From positions 1 through 64,000 of the forward strand of contig JAQVNJ010000008.1 in the NCBI GenBank assembly GCA_028703175.1: a stretch of 64,000 bases of DNA. The letters run 5' to 3'. Numbering within the stretch: the first letter of the stretch is position 1; every line of letters starts with the position of its first letter. Position numbers and translations under genes: made by a program. This stretch comes from JAAYCB01 sp012744395 (lineage in GTDB: Bacteria > Planctomycetota > Planctomycetia > Pirellulales > Thermoguttaceae). The notes below the pieces were generated by a model that searched no databases, was not told the origin of the DNA, and saw only the letters and a list, made by a program, of their open reading frames with translations. Below, in pieces: positions 46,628-55,823 of the stretch.

Positions 46628-47308
46628 CTACAACGCCAGGCGGACTCCCGGGCTCATCGTGGCGCTGATCGAAATGCCGCGGACGTACTGGCCGCGCACG
46701 GCGGCCGGCTTCAGGCTTTGCACGTAATCGATGAAGCTCTGGATGTTCTCCGCGAGTTTCTCGCCGTCGAAGCTGAGTTTTCCGACCACCGCGTGGACAT
46801 TGCCGCCGGAATCGTTGCGAAACTCCACCTTGCCGGCCTTGTATTCCCGAACCGTCTTGCCCACGTCCGGCGTGACGGTCCCCGCCCGCGGCGACGGCAT
46901 CAGGCCCCGCGGACCGAGAATCCGGCCCAGCGGCCCGACGATGCCCATCATGTCCGGGGCGGCGATGCAGACGTCGAAATCGGTCCAACCGCCCTTGATC
47001 CTCTCGGCCAGTTCCGGCCCGCCGACCTCGTCGGCCCCCGCCTCGGTTGCCTCGTCGAGCTTGTCTCCCTTGGCGAACACGACGACTCGCAGCGTCCGCC
47101 CGATGCCGTGGGGCAGAACCACCGAACCGCGGACAAGCTGATCCGCCTGCTTGGCGTCGATACCCAACCGGATGGCGATCTCGACCGTCTGGTCGAACTT
47201 CGTGTTGTTGAACGTCTTCAGCAACTTGACCGCCTCGGGGAGCGGAAACGGCCCCTTGCCCGGCAGCTTCGCCACCAGGCCTCTGATGCGCTTCGAACTC
47301 TTTGCCAT
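46628..47308 (-). CDS. rplA: 50S ribosomal protein L1
   Basis: L1 of 226 residues, forming the mobile L1 stalk at the ribosomal E site. The segments FDQTVEIAIRLGIDAKQADQ, VVFAKGDKLDEA, RILGPRGLMPSPRAGTVTPD and the SMSPGV-type end (SATMSPGVRLAL) are characteristic. Its position between rplK and rplJ is the standard order. Confidence 0.98.
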   Translation of the reverse strand: MAKSSKRIRGLVAKLPGKGPFPLPEAVKLLKTFNNTKFDQTVEIAIRLGIDAKQADQLVRGSVVLPHGIGRTLRVVVFAKGDKLDEATEAGADEVGGPELAERIKGGWTDFDVCIAAPDMMGIVGPLGRILGPRGLMPSPRAGTVTPDVGKTVREYKAGKVEFRNDSGGNVHAVVGKLSFDGEKLAENIQSFIDYVQSLKPAAVRGQYVRGISISATMSPGVRLAL

Positions 47309-47447
47309 ATCTCCCCGTCGATCCCTTTTCGGATTCCGTCTCTCTGCCGCCCGGCCGCCGGGGACCCACTGCCACCCGGTATCCGGCCGCGCAAATCCTC
47401 CCGCGCGCGCCCGCCGCCCAAGACGCGGACTCGGCGCCGCGGTATCT

Positions 47448-47873
47448 TCAGTCGACGATGTCCAATCCCATGCTCCGCGCGGTGCCGAAGATCAGCCGCC
47501 GCGCGTGTTCCACGTCCCGGGCGTTCAGGTCCCGCATCTTCCTCTTCACGATCTCGTCAACTTGCGCCCTGGTGACCGTGCCCACCTTTTCGCGGGGAAC
47601 GTTTCCCGAACCCTTGGCAATCCCCGCCGCCTGCTTCAGCAGGTCCACGGCGGCCGGGCTCTTGGTCTGCATCTCGAACGATCGGTCGTTGAACACGCGG
47701 ACGACCACCGGCACGCGGAGCCCCTGCTGCTCCTTGGTCCGCTCGTTGAACTGCTGAACGAACTGGCCAAGATTGATCCCGAAGCGCCCCAGCGCCGTAC
47801 CCACCGGCGGAGCGGGGGTCGCCTGGCCGCCCGGTACCTGAAACTTGACTGTGCCTACAAGCTGTTTTGCCAT
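47448..47873 (-). CDS. rplK: 50S ribosomal protein L11
   Basis: L11 of 141 residues, which binds the GTPase-associated centre of 23S rRNA. VKFQVPGGQATPAPPVGTAL at the start and the C-terminal RNA-binding domain (DLNARDVEHARRLIFGTARS) are typical. It starts nine bases after the nusG stop, so the two are tightly coupled. Confidence 0.98.
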   Translation of the reverse strand: MAKQLVGTVKFQVPGGQATPAPPVGTALGRFGINLGQFVQQFNERTKEQQGLRVPVVVRVFNDRSFEMQTKSPAAVDLLKQAAGIAKGSGNVPREKVGTVTRAQVDEIVKRKMRDLNARDVEHARRLIFGTARSMGLDIVD

Positions 47874-47882
47874 GATTCGTGC

Positions 47883-48794
47883 CTAGACGCTTTCGATCTG
47901 CCAATATTCCAGTTCGACGGGGGTGCTCCGCCCGAAAATGTTGATCATCACGGTCACGCGCCCGTTGGTCTCGTCGATCGTGTGGACTTCACCCTCGAAA
48001 TTCTCGAACGTCCCCTCGTTGATCTTCACGCGGTCGCCCGCGTTGAAACCGATCTTGAGCTTGGGGACTTCGTCCTGTTTTTCTTCCTTCTTCGCCAGAA
48101 TTCGCTGGACTTCGTGCTCCAGCATCGGGGTCGGTCGCCCGGCGGCGCCGGTGAAGTCGCCGATGCCCGGCGTCTCGCGGACAAGGAACCAGGTGTCTTC
48201 GTTGATCTCCATCTGGACGACAAGGTAACCCGGATACAGCTTCCGCTTCGTCACGCGCTTCTTGCCGCCCTTGAATTCCGTGACCTTCTCGGTGGGGACG
48301 ATCACTTCGCCGAAGTACTCTTCCAGCCCGGCAATCTTCACCCGCCGCATCAGGCCGTCGCGGATCGAATCCTCGCGGTTGCTCTGCACCTTGAGGATGT
48401 ACCACTCCATTTTCGGAGCCTCGGGCTCCTCGGCGGCCTGCTCCTCGGCGGCGGCCGCCTCGGCGCCGCTCGTCTCGCTCGTATCCGACTCCTCGGCCGC
48501 TTTCGGCTCGGTGGCCGGCGTCTCGCTCGTTTCCGACTCCTCGGCCGCTTCGGGCCCGCCCCCGACCGGTTCCACCTCGGCAGCGCTGCTCTGCGGCTCG
48601 GTGGCCGCCGTCTCAGCCGCTTCCGGCTCGGCGGCCGGCCTCGCGCCGGCTTCCGCCGCCTCGGCCGCGGCTGGCGAATCGCCGGCAGCCGGGGGAACGG
48701 CGGGCGTCTCGGCCGCATCGGACGCGTCGGCGTCCGCCTCCGGCAGTTGCGGCGGGACCGCGTCGTCGATCGGCTTGTTCCGTTCCTCAGTCAC
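47883..48794 (-). CDS. nusG: Transcription factor NusG with long acidic N-terminal extension
   Basis: The product is about 303 residues, far longer than E. coli NusG (181). The C-terminal 175 residues are a complete NusG: the NGN domain starts at MEWYILKVQSNREDS (Met129) and the KOW domain holds AGDRVKINEGTFENFEGEV and FGRSTPVELEYWQIE. The first 128 residues are low complexity, almost only Ala, Glu, Pro, Ser and Thr, and strongly acidic. GTG 48794 with AGGGA upstream is the likely start; initiation at ATG 48410 would yield a standard NusG. NusG links polymerase with Rho or ribosomal S10; the acidic arm may add another contact. It lies between secE and rplK as usual. Confidence 0.93.
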   Translation of the reverse strand: MTEERNKPIDDAVPPQLPEADADASDAAETPAVPPAAGDSPAAAEAAEAGARPAAEPEAAETAATEPQSSAAEVEPVGGGPEAAEESETSETPATEPKAAEESDTSETSGAEAAAAEEQAAEEPEAPKMEWYILKVQSNREDSIRDGLMRRVKIAGLEEYFGEVIVPTEKVTEFKGGKKRVTKRKLYPGYLVVQMEINEDTWFLVRETPGIGDFTGAAGRPTPMLEHEVQRILAKKEEKQDEVPKLKIGFNAGDRVKINEGTFENFEGEVHTIDETNGRVTVMINIFGRSTPVELEYWQIESV

Positions 48795-48909
48795 GATTGA
48801 CGTCCCTCTCTGGCTGGCCTTGGCAAACCGGCCGTGGTCACATCCGGGCCCCGCGATGGATTCAACGGCCGGCGCGTTTCGGTCCGCCCCCGGCAAGCGC
48901 CTGCACGCG

Positions 48910-49314
48910 TTAGAGAATACCCAAGATCTTGAATACCCATCCCCAGAAGAAATCAAATACAAACAGAACCATGGCAAGCACGAAGATCGTCACCAGCACA
49001 ACCACGGAACTCCGATACAGTTCAGCCCGCGTGGGCCAGGAGACCTTGTTCATCTCGGCTTCGACGGCGATCAGGAAATCGGCGAACCCTGGCACGTTCA
49101 CGATCCGGTACGTCGCCCACAAACCGACCAGCAGCAATCCGGCGGGAACCGTCAGGCTCCATTGCGGGCCGAACACGATCATTGAATTGGAGAGCTGCCA
49201 GAGGCCGGCCGCCAAGCACACCGCGATCGCGGCGAATGTCACCTGGCGGGCGATGCGGCCCTGGGTGCGCTTGTAAATGCCTGCCCGAAACAATTCTTGA
49301 AAGAACGCATTCAC
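48910..49314 (-). CDS. secE: Preprotein translocase subunit SecE
   Basis: SecE of 134 residues with three membrane helices (about 24-40, 53-69 and 102-122), like the E. coli form and unlike the one-helix form of many bacteria. The conserved amphipathic segment and tilt helix EMNKVSWPTRAELYRSSVVV (87-106) identify it. SecE clamps SecY in the translocon. It lies between tRNA-Trp and nusG, the usual place. Confidence 0.96.
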   Translation of the reverse strand: MNAFFQELFRAGIYKRTQGRIARQVTFAAIAVCLAAGLWQLSNSMIVFGPQWSLTVPAGLLLVGLWATYRIVNVPGFADFLIAVEAEMNKVSWPTRAELYRSSVVVLVTIFVLAMVLFVFDFFWGWVFKILGIL

Positions 49315-49551
49315 CGGCGTGCTCTTTATTTCTGTTGGCCCGATCGGCTGGCTGGCGATCGAGCCGAGGGACCAACCCGGTTGTCTTCTGGAGCCGATTC
49401 CGAACCCACCACGATTCAGCTCGCTGGCGGCCGCGCCGGCTATCCGCGGCCCTCGGATAGGTTCTCAGCGTCGCGCCGCCGACCGGCTTCCGGATCGGCC
49501 TGCCGCGGCGCGCCAGGCCCCTCCGAGCGATCGCGACGATTTCGCTTCAAG

Positions 49552-49624
49552 CAGGGGCGGAGGGACTCGAACTCTCAACCGCTGGTTTTGGAGACCAGTG
49601 CTCTACCACTTGAGCTACACCCCT
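49552..49624 (-). tRNA. tRNA-Trp (anticodon CCA)
   Basis: Acceptor AGGGGTG pairs with CGCCCCT (one G-U), discriminator G as expected for Trp. The anticodon loop CTCCAAA gives CCA. It lies between tuf and secE, an arrangement shared by many bacteria. CCA is not encoded. Confidence 0.97.
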
Positions 49625-49724
49625 ACGGCCGCGGGGGCCGCGCCACGGGTCTCGCGACCGCCAAATCCACCCGCCGCCAGCGGCCGCGGACCCGGCGATC
49701 CGTCTCGCCCGCCCAGTCCGCCGC

Positions 49725-50924
49725 CTACTCGAGGATTTTTGTCACGACGCCGGACCCGACGGTCCGCCCGCCCTCGCGAATCGCGAAGCGAACGTTCTCG
49801 TCCATGGCGATCGGATTGATCAGTTCGACCGCCAGCTTCACGTTGTCGCCGGGCATGCACATCTCGGCCCCGCCGAGCAGGTTCAACGAGCCGGTCACGT
49901 CGGTGGTGCGGAAGTAGAACTGCGGGCGGTAGCCGCTGAAAAACGGCGTGTGCCGCCCGCCTTCCTCCTTCGAGAGCACGTAGACCTCGGCCTCGAACTT
50001 CGTGTGCGGCGTGATCGACCCCGGCTTGGCCAGCACCTGGCCGCGCTCGATCTCCTCGCGCTTGACGCCCCGCAGCAGGCAGCCCACGTTATCGCCCGCC
50101 ATGCCCTCGTCGAGCGTCTTGTTGAACATCTCGACGCCCGTGCAGACCACCTTGCGGCTCTCCTTGGCAAGACCCACGATCTCCACGTTCTCGCCGACCT
50201 TGATCACGCCCCGCTCGATCCGCCCCGTGGCGACCGTGCCGCGGCCTTCGATCGAAAATACGTCTTCGACGGCCATCAGGAACGGCTTGTCCGCCTCGCG
50301 GGCCGGCTCGGGGATGTAGTCGTCGATCGCGTCCATCAACTCGGCGATGCACTTGGTCGCGTCCGGATCCTCCGGCTTGTTGTAAGCCGACAGGGAGTCG
50401 CCGCGTATCACCGGCAGATCGTCGCCGGGGAAGCCGTAGCTGCTGAGCAACTCGCGGACTTCCAGCTCGACCAGCTCGAGCAGTTCTTCGTCGTCGACCA
50501 GGTCGCACTTGTTGAGGAACACCACCAAGGCGGGCACGTTCACTTGGCGGGCCAGCAGGACGTGCTCGCGGGTCTGCGGCATCGGGCCGTCGGCCGCCGA
50601 AACCACGAGGATCGCGCCGTCCATCTGGGCGGCCCCGGTGATCATGTTCTTGATGAAGTCGGCGTGCCCCGGGCAGTCGATGTGGGCATAGTGGCGCTTG
50701 GCCGTCTCATATTCGACGTGGGCGACGGCGATTGTCACCGTCTTCGTCGCGTCGCGCACTGTGCCGCCCTTGGCGATGTCCGCGTAGGACTTGAATCGAG
50801 CCAGCCCTTTTTTCTGCTGGACAGCGAGGATCGCCCCGGTCAACGTGGTCTTGCCGTGGTCGATGTGCCCAATCGTGCCCACGTTGACATGGGGCTTCGT
50901 GCGTTCAAATACGTCCTTGGCCAT
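49725..50924 (-). CDS. tuf: Elongation factor Tu
   Basis: EF-Tu of 399 residues, which brings aminoacyl-tRNA to the ribosome. G motifs GHIDHGKTT, DCPGHADF and NKCD are intact. The sequence shows the usual domains II and III (VEDVFSIEGRGTVATGRIER, FRTTDVTGSL, FAIREGGRTVGSGVVTKILE). It lies downstream of four tRNA genes on the same transcript, as in the tufB operon of E. coli. Confidence 0.98.
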   Translation of the reverse strand: MAKDVFERTKPHVNVGTIGHIDHGKTTLTGAILAVQQKKGLARFKSYADIAKGGTVRDATKTVTIAVAHVEYETAKRHYAHIDCPGHADFIKNMITGAAQMDGAILVVSAADGPMPQTREHVLLARQVNVPALVVFLNKCDLVDDEELLELVELEVRELLSSYGFPGDDLPVIRGDSLSAYNKPEDPDATKCIAELMDAIDDYIPEPAREADKPFLMAVEDVFSIEGRGTVATGRIERGVIKVGENVEIVGLAKESRKVVCTGVEMFNKTLDEGMAGDNVGCLLRGVKREEIERGQVLAKPGSITPHTKFEAEVYVLSKEEGGRHTPFFSGYRPQFYFRTTDVTGSLNLLGGAEMCMPGDNVKLAVELINPIAMDENVRFAIREGGRTVGSGVVTKILE

Positions 50925-51008
50925 TCTAGACTATTCTCCCTGCATTCAAATAAGCGGGTACCTTCGAACTACCTGGATCGACCATTCCGGTGGACTATCC
51001 GACAAAAG

Positions 51009-51081
51009 AGCTGCTGATGGGAGTCGGACCCATGACCTCGTCCTTACCAAGGACGCGCTCTGCCAACTGAGCTACAGCAGC
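51009..51081 (-). tRNA. tRNA-Thr (anticodon GGT)
   Basis: Acceptor GCTGCTG pairs with CAGCAGC. The anticodon arm CGTCC-TTGGTAA-GGACG gives GGT. Last tRNA before tuf. Confidence 0.97.
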
Positions 51082-51134
51082 CTGTTCTTACTCTACGGGT
51101 TGCCATCGCGTGTCCGCCGAGGCCGGTTCCGAAG

Positions 51135-51205
51135 AGCGGGTGAAGGGAATCGAACCCTCGTCTTCAGCTTGGAAGGCTGTGGCTCTACCATTGAGCTACA
51201 CCCGC
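51135..51205 (-). tRNA. tRNA-Gly (anticodon TCC)
   Basis: Acceptor GCGGGTG pairs with CACCCGC. The loop CTTCCAA gives TCC. The anticodon stem has an A-A mismatch at its base (pair 27-43), where many bacteria have a T-A pair; the other stems are perfect, so the gene is likely functional. Confidence 0.95.
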
Positions 51206-51329
51206 TTCCTCTCTTCTCTTCTCATCACCCGGCTCCCAAAAAGAAGCCCCGCCGCTCTGTCTCCTGTCCTCTTTGCCGGCCACCACCGCCCCGAGGACGA
51301 GCCGCCTGCCAATCACCACTTGTGAAAAA

Positions 51330-51411
51330 TGGGGGGTGCAGGATTTGAACCTGCGAAGGCACTGCCATCAGATTTACAGTCTGACCCCTTTGACCACTCG
51401 GGAAACCCCCC
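51330..51411 (-). tRNA. tRNA-Tyr (anticodon GTA)
   Basis: Acceptor GGGGGGT pairs with ACCCCCC, discriminator A. The loop CTGTAAA gives GTA, and a long variable arm is present as in bacterial tRNA-Tyr. Confidence 0.97.
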
Positions 51412-51517
51412 AGAAACGTTCCATGCTCGTCCGCCGGCACGATTCCGGTCTCACTCTCCGCTGCTCGCCCTCACCAGGCTCTCCATGGGGGCGGAAAGTC
51501 CGAGAGTCATCGGCAGG

Positions 51518-51590
51518 AGCTAGCGGAGGGACTTGAACCCACAACCTGCTGATTACAAATCAGCCGCTCTGCCAATTGAGCTACGCTAGC
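51518..51590 (-). tRNA. tRNA-Thr (anticodon TGT)
   Basis: Acceptor GCTAGCG pairs with CGCTAGC. The arm CTGAT-TTGTA-ATCAG places TGT as anticodon. First gene of the tRNA-tuf operon, just downstream of a strong promoter. Confidence 0.97.
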
Positions 51591-51616
51591 GGCCAGGCCC
51601 AACACGCGAACCATTT

Positions 51617-51644
51617 AATATAACCAACCACCCAAGGCGTGCAA
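51617..51644 (-). promoter_or_regulatory. Promoter of the tRNA-tuf-ribosomal-rpoBC supercluster
   Basis: On the minus strand TTGCAC (51644-51639) and TATATT (51622-51617) are 16 bases apart, with a T-tract further upstream (near 51661-51667) that could act as an UP element. Transcription would start near 51610, about 20 bases before tRNA-Thr(TGT). Confidence 0.6.
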
Positions 51645-51682
51645 GGCGGACACCGCCGAAAAAAACAACCCCAAATCTTTAA

Positions 51683-51698
51683 CCACCCGAACGGGTGG
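51683..51698 (-). terminator. Stem-loop downstream of the sigma factor gene, terminator candidate
   Basis: CCACCC and GGGTGG pair around a four-base loop (51683-51698) and, on the minus strand, are followed by TTAAAGATTT and a later T-tract. It separates the sigma gene (ending at 52018) from the tRNA operon promoter. The remainder of the 51591-52017 gap shows no supported gene. Confidence 0.4.
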
Positions 51699-52017
51699 AG
51701 ATACACACCGCCAAAAGTACCTGTTTTCGCATCCCAGCGGCCCAACGGAGGTCGAAAAATTAAGACAAGGTCCAAAATCCAAGGATCAAGGTCCAGATCC
51801 CACTGTCTGACCGTCCCAATCGAAGGCGGCCCAGTTTCGTCCACTCTCGGCTCCTGAAAATCGAGCCTCGAACCTCGCCAAAGATAGCGAACGTGCGTAG
51901 AGGCGGCCAGAAAATCCGGAGCAATCCGGGCATCCCGCCCGATCCAACAACCCCCCACCAGGGGCGTACTCTCAGACCCAGCCGAAGCCCGGCCTCGTCT
52001 CTTTTCGTCCCGCGGGT

Positions 52018-53700
52018 CTATTCCAGTCCAGGAATTTCGATCTTTTCTTCCTCCGCCGCCTTGCGGAGCTTGTTCAACGCCCTGGCCTCAATCTGCCGCA
52101 CGCGCTCCTTCGTGACCCCCATCGCGGCCCCCACTTCCTTCAGGGTCCGCGGTTCCTCGCCGCGGCTCAACCCGAACCGGCTCATGATGATCTGCTGCTC
52201 CCGCTGGTCGAGGCGGCCCAGAATTCGCTCCACCTGGGCCTCCCGCTGCAACTGGGCGGATTCCTGCTCGTACTGGTCGCTGCGATCGTCTTCGGCAGTG
52301 CCAAACATCTCCGAATGGCTCGTGCGGAATCGGTCGCGCTGCCGATGCTCGTCGGGAATCGTACGCGCGTAGTTCTTCATGATCGCCCAGCTTGCGTACG
52401 TGCTGAACTTGTTTCCCCGGGCGAAATCGAATTTCTCCACGGCGCGGATCAGCGACATGTTCCCGTCGCTGACAAGCTCGAAAAAGCTCTCCGCCGGGCC
52501 GACGTGCCGTTTGGCGATCGACACCACCAGGCGGAGATTGGCCGAGATGATCTCGTTCTTCGTCGCCACCACCTGGTCATAGAGCCTCTCGATCTGGTCC
52601 ATCAAGCTGCTTTTTGGGCGGGCCGGAGCGAGCGTGTCGCGAAGCCGCGACGCCCGGTACTTCAAGTAGTTCATCTTCCGAAACAGGTGCATCTCCTGCT
52701 CCCGCGTGAGTAGCGGGACTTCGTAGAGACTCGCCAGGTACGGCGGCAAACCGCTGGGAAGCCGGGCCTTCTTCGCCGGCTGTTCGCCGGCCGGCATCGG
52801 CCCGCAGATCTCCCGCTCCTGCTTCTCCGTGCGAATCAACCGAAAACCATCGTTGGGGATGAAGTCCAGCGGCAGTTCCAGAATCCGCTTGGCCCGCATC
52901 TCGCTGATGATCCGGTAGATGCTCGTCTTCGTCCGGCAGAACGACTTCGCCAACGCCTCCACCGATTCGCCGCGGCGATACTTCCGGTAGATCCTCTGCT
53001 TCGTGTCCTCGCGGAGAGGTCCGGACTTGTCGGCAAAAATCGCCAGGTCCGGGTTCGCCCGGTCATGCTGCTTCAGCGTGTACCGAATCGTCTCCACGCT
53101 GCGGCCCGTCTTCCGGGCCAGGCGTTTCGTCACCTCGGCCGGACAGCCCCCCTTGTTGGCAAGCCGCCGCGCATAGTCGATGATCCGGCCGCGCTCCTCG
53201 GCCGTCAACTGGCTGAACCGCGCCCCGCGGCGGACCCGTTCCCTGTTGTGCTGGACGAATCGTCTCACGGAACTCTCCAAAAAACCAACCCGCTTCCGCC
53301 CGTCAAACAAAAATCGTCGGCTGACAAGCCCCTGGCGGCGCCAGCGGGAAATCGTCTTGGTTGAAACCTGGAATTGCCGGCTCAACTCGTCGACCGTCAG
53401 GACCGGTTCGCCCACCTCCTCCACCGGCAGATTGGCGGAGTCGGAGACGTCTTCGACGAACAGCCGCAAGTCGTGAATCGCCTCGCCGCCCGGCATGCGA
53501 ACGTGCGGATGCGCTTCCGGACGGAAGCTGGTAATCCGGTAGCAGAGGTACTCGTACGTATAAGTCTTGGATTCCTCCAATTCGTGCAACAGCAGCTCGG
53601 CGCGGTCCACCTGCTCGAGCTTCTTCTCCCGCGGCGCAAAGCGGACCTGCTGATCGCGGAGCTCCCGAATCGCTGCGTGGATGTAGTCGATGTGCATCAT
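52018..53700 (-). CDS. Sigma-70 family factor with N-terminal multi-HTH extension
   Basis: A 560-residue sigma-70 family protein. The C-terminal 240 residues are sigma: a region 1.2-like segment (about 319-350), region 2 (about 380-450, NLRLVVSIAKRHVGPAESFF and FSTYASWAIMKNY) and region 4 (about 495-550, RTLKEVGAAMGVTKERVRQI). The first 310 residues are not found in RpoD: they hold a MerR/excisionase-like HTH at about 103-150 (LSRQFQVSTKTISRWRRQG), a second HTH-like segment at about 188-215 (TKRLARKTGRSVETIRYTL) and a third at about 244-275 (EALAKSFCRTKTSIYRIISE). Region 2.4 departs from the RpoD WWIRQAI pattern, so -10 recognition may differ. Start ATG 53700 has AAGGAA five bases upstream. 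It has its own promoter and is not in an operon. Confidence 0.88.
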   Translation of the reverse strand: MMHIDYIHAAIRELRDQQVRFAPREKKLEQVDRAELLLHELEESKTYTYEYLCYRITSFRPEAHPHVRMPGGEAIHDLRLFVEDVSDSANLPVEEVGEPVLTVDELSRQFQVSTKTISRWRRQGLVSRRFLFDGRKRVGFLESSVRRFVQHNRERVRRGARFSQLTAEERGRIIDYARRLANKGGCPAEVTKRLARKTGRSVETIRYTLKQHDRANPDLAIFADKSGPLREDTKQRIYRKYRRGESVEALAKSFCRTKTSIYRIISEMRAKRILELPLDFIPNDGFRLIRTEKQEREICGPMPAGEQPAKKARLPSGLPPYLASLYEVPLLTREQEMHLFRKMNYLKYRASRLRDTLAPARPKSSLMDQIERLYDQVVATKNEIISANLRLVVSIAKRHVGPAESFFELVSDGNMSLIRAVEKFDFARGNKFSTYASWAIMKNYARTIPDEHRQRDRFRTSHSEMFGTAEDDRSDQYEQESAQLQREAQVERILGRLDQREQQIIMSRFGLSRGEEPRTLKEVGAAMGVTKERVRQIEARALNKLRKAAEEEKIEIPGLE

Positions 53701-53825
53701 CGAGTTCCTTTCCGGATCGAACCGCTGGCCCCCGTCCATTGTCCCGCAGGTCCCAGTTCACCGGCGTCGAAACCTCGCACCCGGCCTCCATCACTCGTCC
53801 CAACCGACGGGGCCGAACCGCCGGC

Positions 53826-53855
53826 ATTCTAATCCGATCGGCGTATTTTTGACAA
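53826..53855 (-). promoter_or_regulatory. Promoter candidate of the multi-HTH sigma gene
   Basis: TTGTCA (53855-53850) and TAGAAT (53831-53826) are 18 bases apart in an AT-richer patch. The start near 53819 would leave a leader of about 119 bases. Confidence 0.5.
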
Positions 53856-53937
53856 GTACTCCCTGCAAAAATCAGCGACTTTTTTCGCCAGGCCGAAACC
53901 TCCTCCCGGCACGCTGGCGGACGCAGTACCGAAAGAT

Positions 53938-53957
53938 ACACACTTTAGGGGGTGTGT
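53938..53957. repeat. Short inverted repeat in the sigma gene upstream region
   Basis: ACACAC (53938-53943) and GTGTGT (53952-53957) flank TTTAGGGG. It lies about 85 bases upstream of the sigma promoter and could be an operator. The rest of the 740-base gap between the divergent genes at 53700 and 54444 shows no gene. Confidence 0.3.
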
Positions 53958-54443
53958 GCCGCCGAAATCTCCTGAAACAACTCTCTTCAGCGGGCAGCGA
54001 TCCATCCACGCAGAGATACAGATGCTGTCTACACTGGATACGTTCCCAGGCCCGATTCGGTTTCGCCCGTCACTCTCCTCGCCTCCCGCCAGAGTCCGGC
54101 ATCCGATTTGCGCGCCGCGCGCCCGGGCCGCTCCCCAACGAAAGACAAGCCATCCTGGCAAGCTGTTCGCTTCGTGCGGCCCGCTTCCGCCCCGGCGGAC
54201 CGAACGAGCCGCCGGTTGCCTCCAGCGCCGGTGACAAACCTGGCCGGAGAATCGAGAGAACCGGCATTTCCGTTGAACTTTGCCAATCGCCCCCGTCGAT
54301 TTATGGCCAAGAGGCCCGCCCGAGCGCGCCCTCGGCTCCCCCCGGCAGCCTTCTATTCGCCAGCAACCGGGGAACATTTTGCCTGACCTCACCCCCCGGC
54401 AGGCCTCGACGAAGACAGCCCATTTTCGCAACGGAAATCCAAC

Positions 54444-55823
54444 ATGTCCCGCTACGATCGAAGGAAAGCCCTCCTTGTGGTGATCGTCTGCCTGATCGGG
54501 TCGCCCTGCCTGGCGACGGAGACGGCAGGCGAATCGGTCTCCATGGCGTCAAATCGGGCAGCGGGGACAATCGACCGGATCACCGCGTCGCTGGAGGTGG
54601 CGGGCCACCTCCAGGTGCTTGACAAAGGAACCGAGCTGCTGCCACTGAAACTGGCCGTCTTGGCGAACTTGCAGTACGACGAGCGATCGCTGAACGTGCC
54701 GGTTCTGCCGGAGGCCCCGATGCGGTCCGTGCGGTTCTACGACCGCGCCCTGGCCGCAATCCAGGTGGACCAGGAAGAAACCCACCCAACGCTTCGCGAT
54801 GACCGGCGACTCGTCGCCGTCGACGTCCGCGAGGGCAAGGCGACGCTCTACTCGCCCGCCGGGCCGCTCAGCCACGACGAGCTGGACCTGGTCGACCTGC
54901 AAGCCAATACGCTCCTGCTCGACCGGCTGCTTCCCGCCGATCGCGTTGCGGTCGGTGCGAAATGGAGTCATGCCGACGCCCTGATTGCCATGCTGCTCGG
55001 GCTGGACGCGGTCAGCACGAACCGCCTGGAGAGCAGGCTGGCCAGCGTGCGGGATTCGATCGCGCTGGTCGAGCTCGGCGGCGATGTCCAGGGCGCCGCG
55101 AGCGGCGTTTCGACGGAGATCAAGCTCCGCGGAAAGTACCAGTTCGACCTGGTGCTCAAGCGGATCACCTGGTTTGGCGTCTTGATCCAGGAGAAACGCT
55201 CGATCGGCCACGTCGGCCCCGGACTGGATATTGTCGCCCGGCTGCAGATCAAGATCGCGCCGATCGACGAGTCGCCCCAGTTGACGGAGGAGGCGCTGGC
55301 GGACTTGCCGCTCGAGTTGTCGGAGGGGAGCACGTGGCTAAGCTATATAGACCCCCAGGGCGGCTGGCAGCTGTTGAACGACCGGCGGTGGTTTGTGACG
55401 CGCGACGAGCCCGAAGCCGTCGTCCTGCGGCTGGTGGACCGCGGCGAGTTCATCGCCCAGTGCAACATCACGCCGGCGCCGCGGATCGACCCCGGCAAAC
55501 TCTCCAATCTTGCGAAATTCCAGGCGGATATCCAGGCGGGACTCGGCGCCGCTTTCGGCCGCTTCGCCTCAGCGCGGCAGAGCGTCAACGAGTCGGGTTA
55601 TCGCGTCCTTCGCGTGGTTGTCGAGGGCAGCGCGTCGGAGGTCCCCGTCCAGTGGACCTATTATCTCCTGGCCGACCGGGCGGGGCGTCAACTCGTCGTC
55701 GTGTTCATCGTCGAGGGGGAATTGGCCGATCGCGTCGTAGGCGCCGATGAGCAACTGATCGCCTCGATCCAGTTCCTCGGCGAGGAGACGGCCGAGCGGC
55801 CCACCGCCGCCGCGCCGCGTTAG
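54444..55823 (+). CDS. Exported protein of unknown function
   Basis: A 459-residue protein with a signal peptide (about 1-25, cleaved near CLA-T). The mature part is beta-rich with long regular stretches such as VRFYDRALAAIQVDQEETHP and TWFGVLIQEKRSIGHVGPGL, and ends in a segment VQWTYYLLADRAGRQLVVVF that resembles a PsbP/LpqN-like strand-helix ending. No cysteine pair, lipobox or active-site motif is visible. It stands alone. I do not recognise the family. Confidence 0.65.
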   Translation: MSRYDRRKALLVVIVCLIGSPCLATETAGESVSMASNRAAGTIDRITASLEVAGHLQVLDKGTELLPLKLAVLANLQYDERSLNVPVLPEAPMRSVRFYDRALAAIQVDQEETHPTLRDDRRLVAVDVREGKATLYSPAGPLSHDELDLVDLQANTLLLDRLLPADRVAVGAKWSHADALIAMLLGLDAVSTNRLESRLASVRDSIALVELGGDVQGAASGVSTEIKLRGKYQFDLVLKRITWFGVLIQEKRSIGHVGPGLDIVARLQIKIAPIDESPQLTEEALADLPLELSEGSTWLSYIDPQGGWQLLNDRRWFVTRDEPEAVVLRLVDRGEFIAQCNITPAPRIDPGKLSNLAKFQADIQAGLGAAFGRFASARQSVNESGYRVLRVVVEGSASEVPVQWTYYLLADRAGRQLVVVFIVEGELADRVVGADEQLIASIQFLGEETAERPTAAAPR

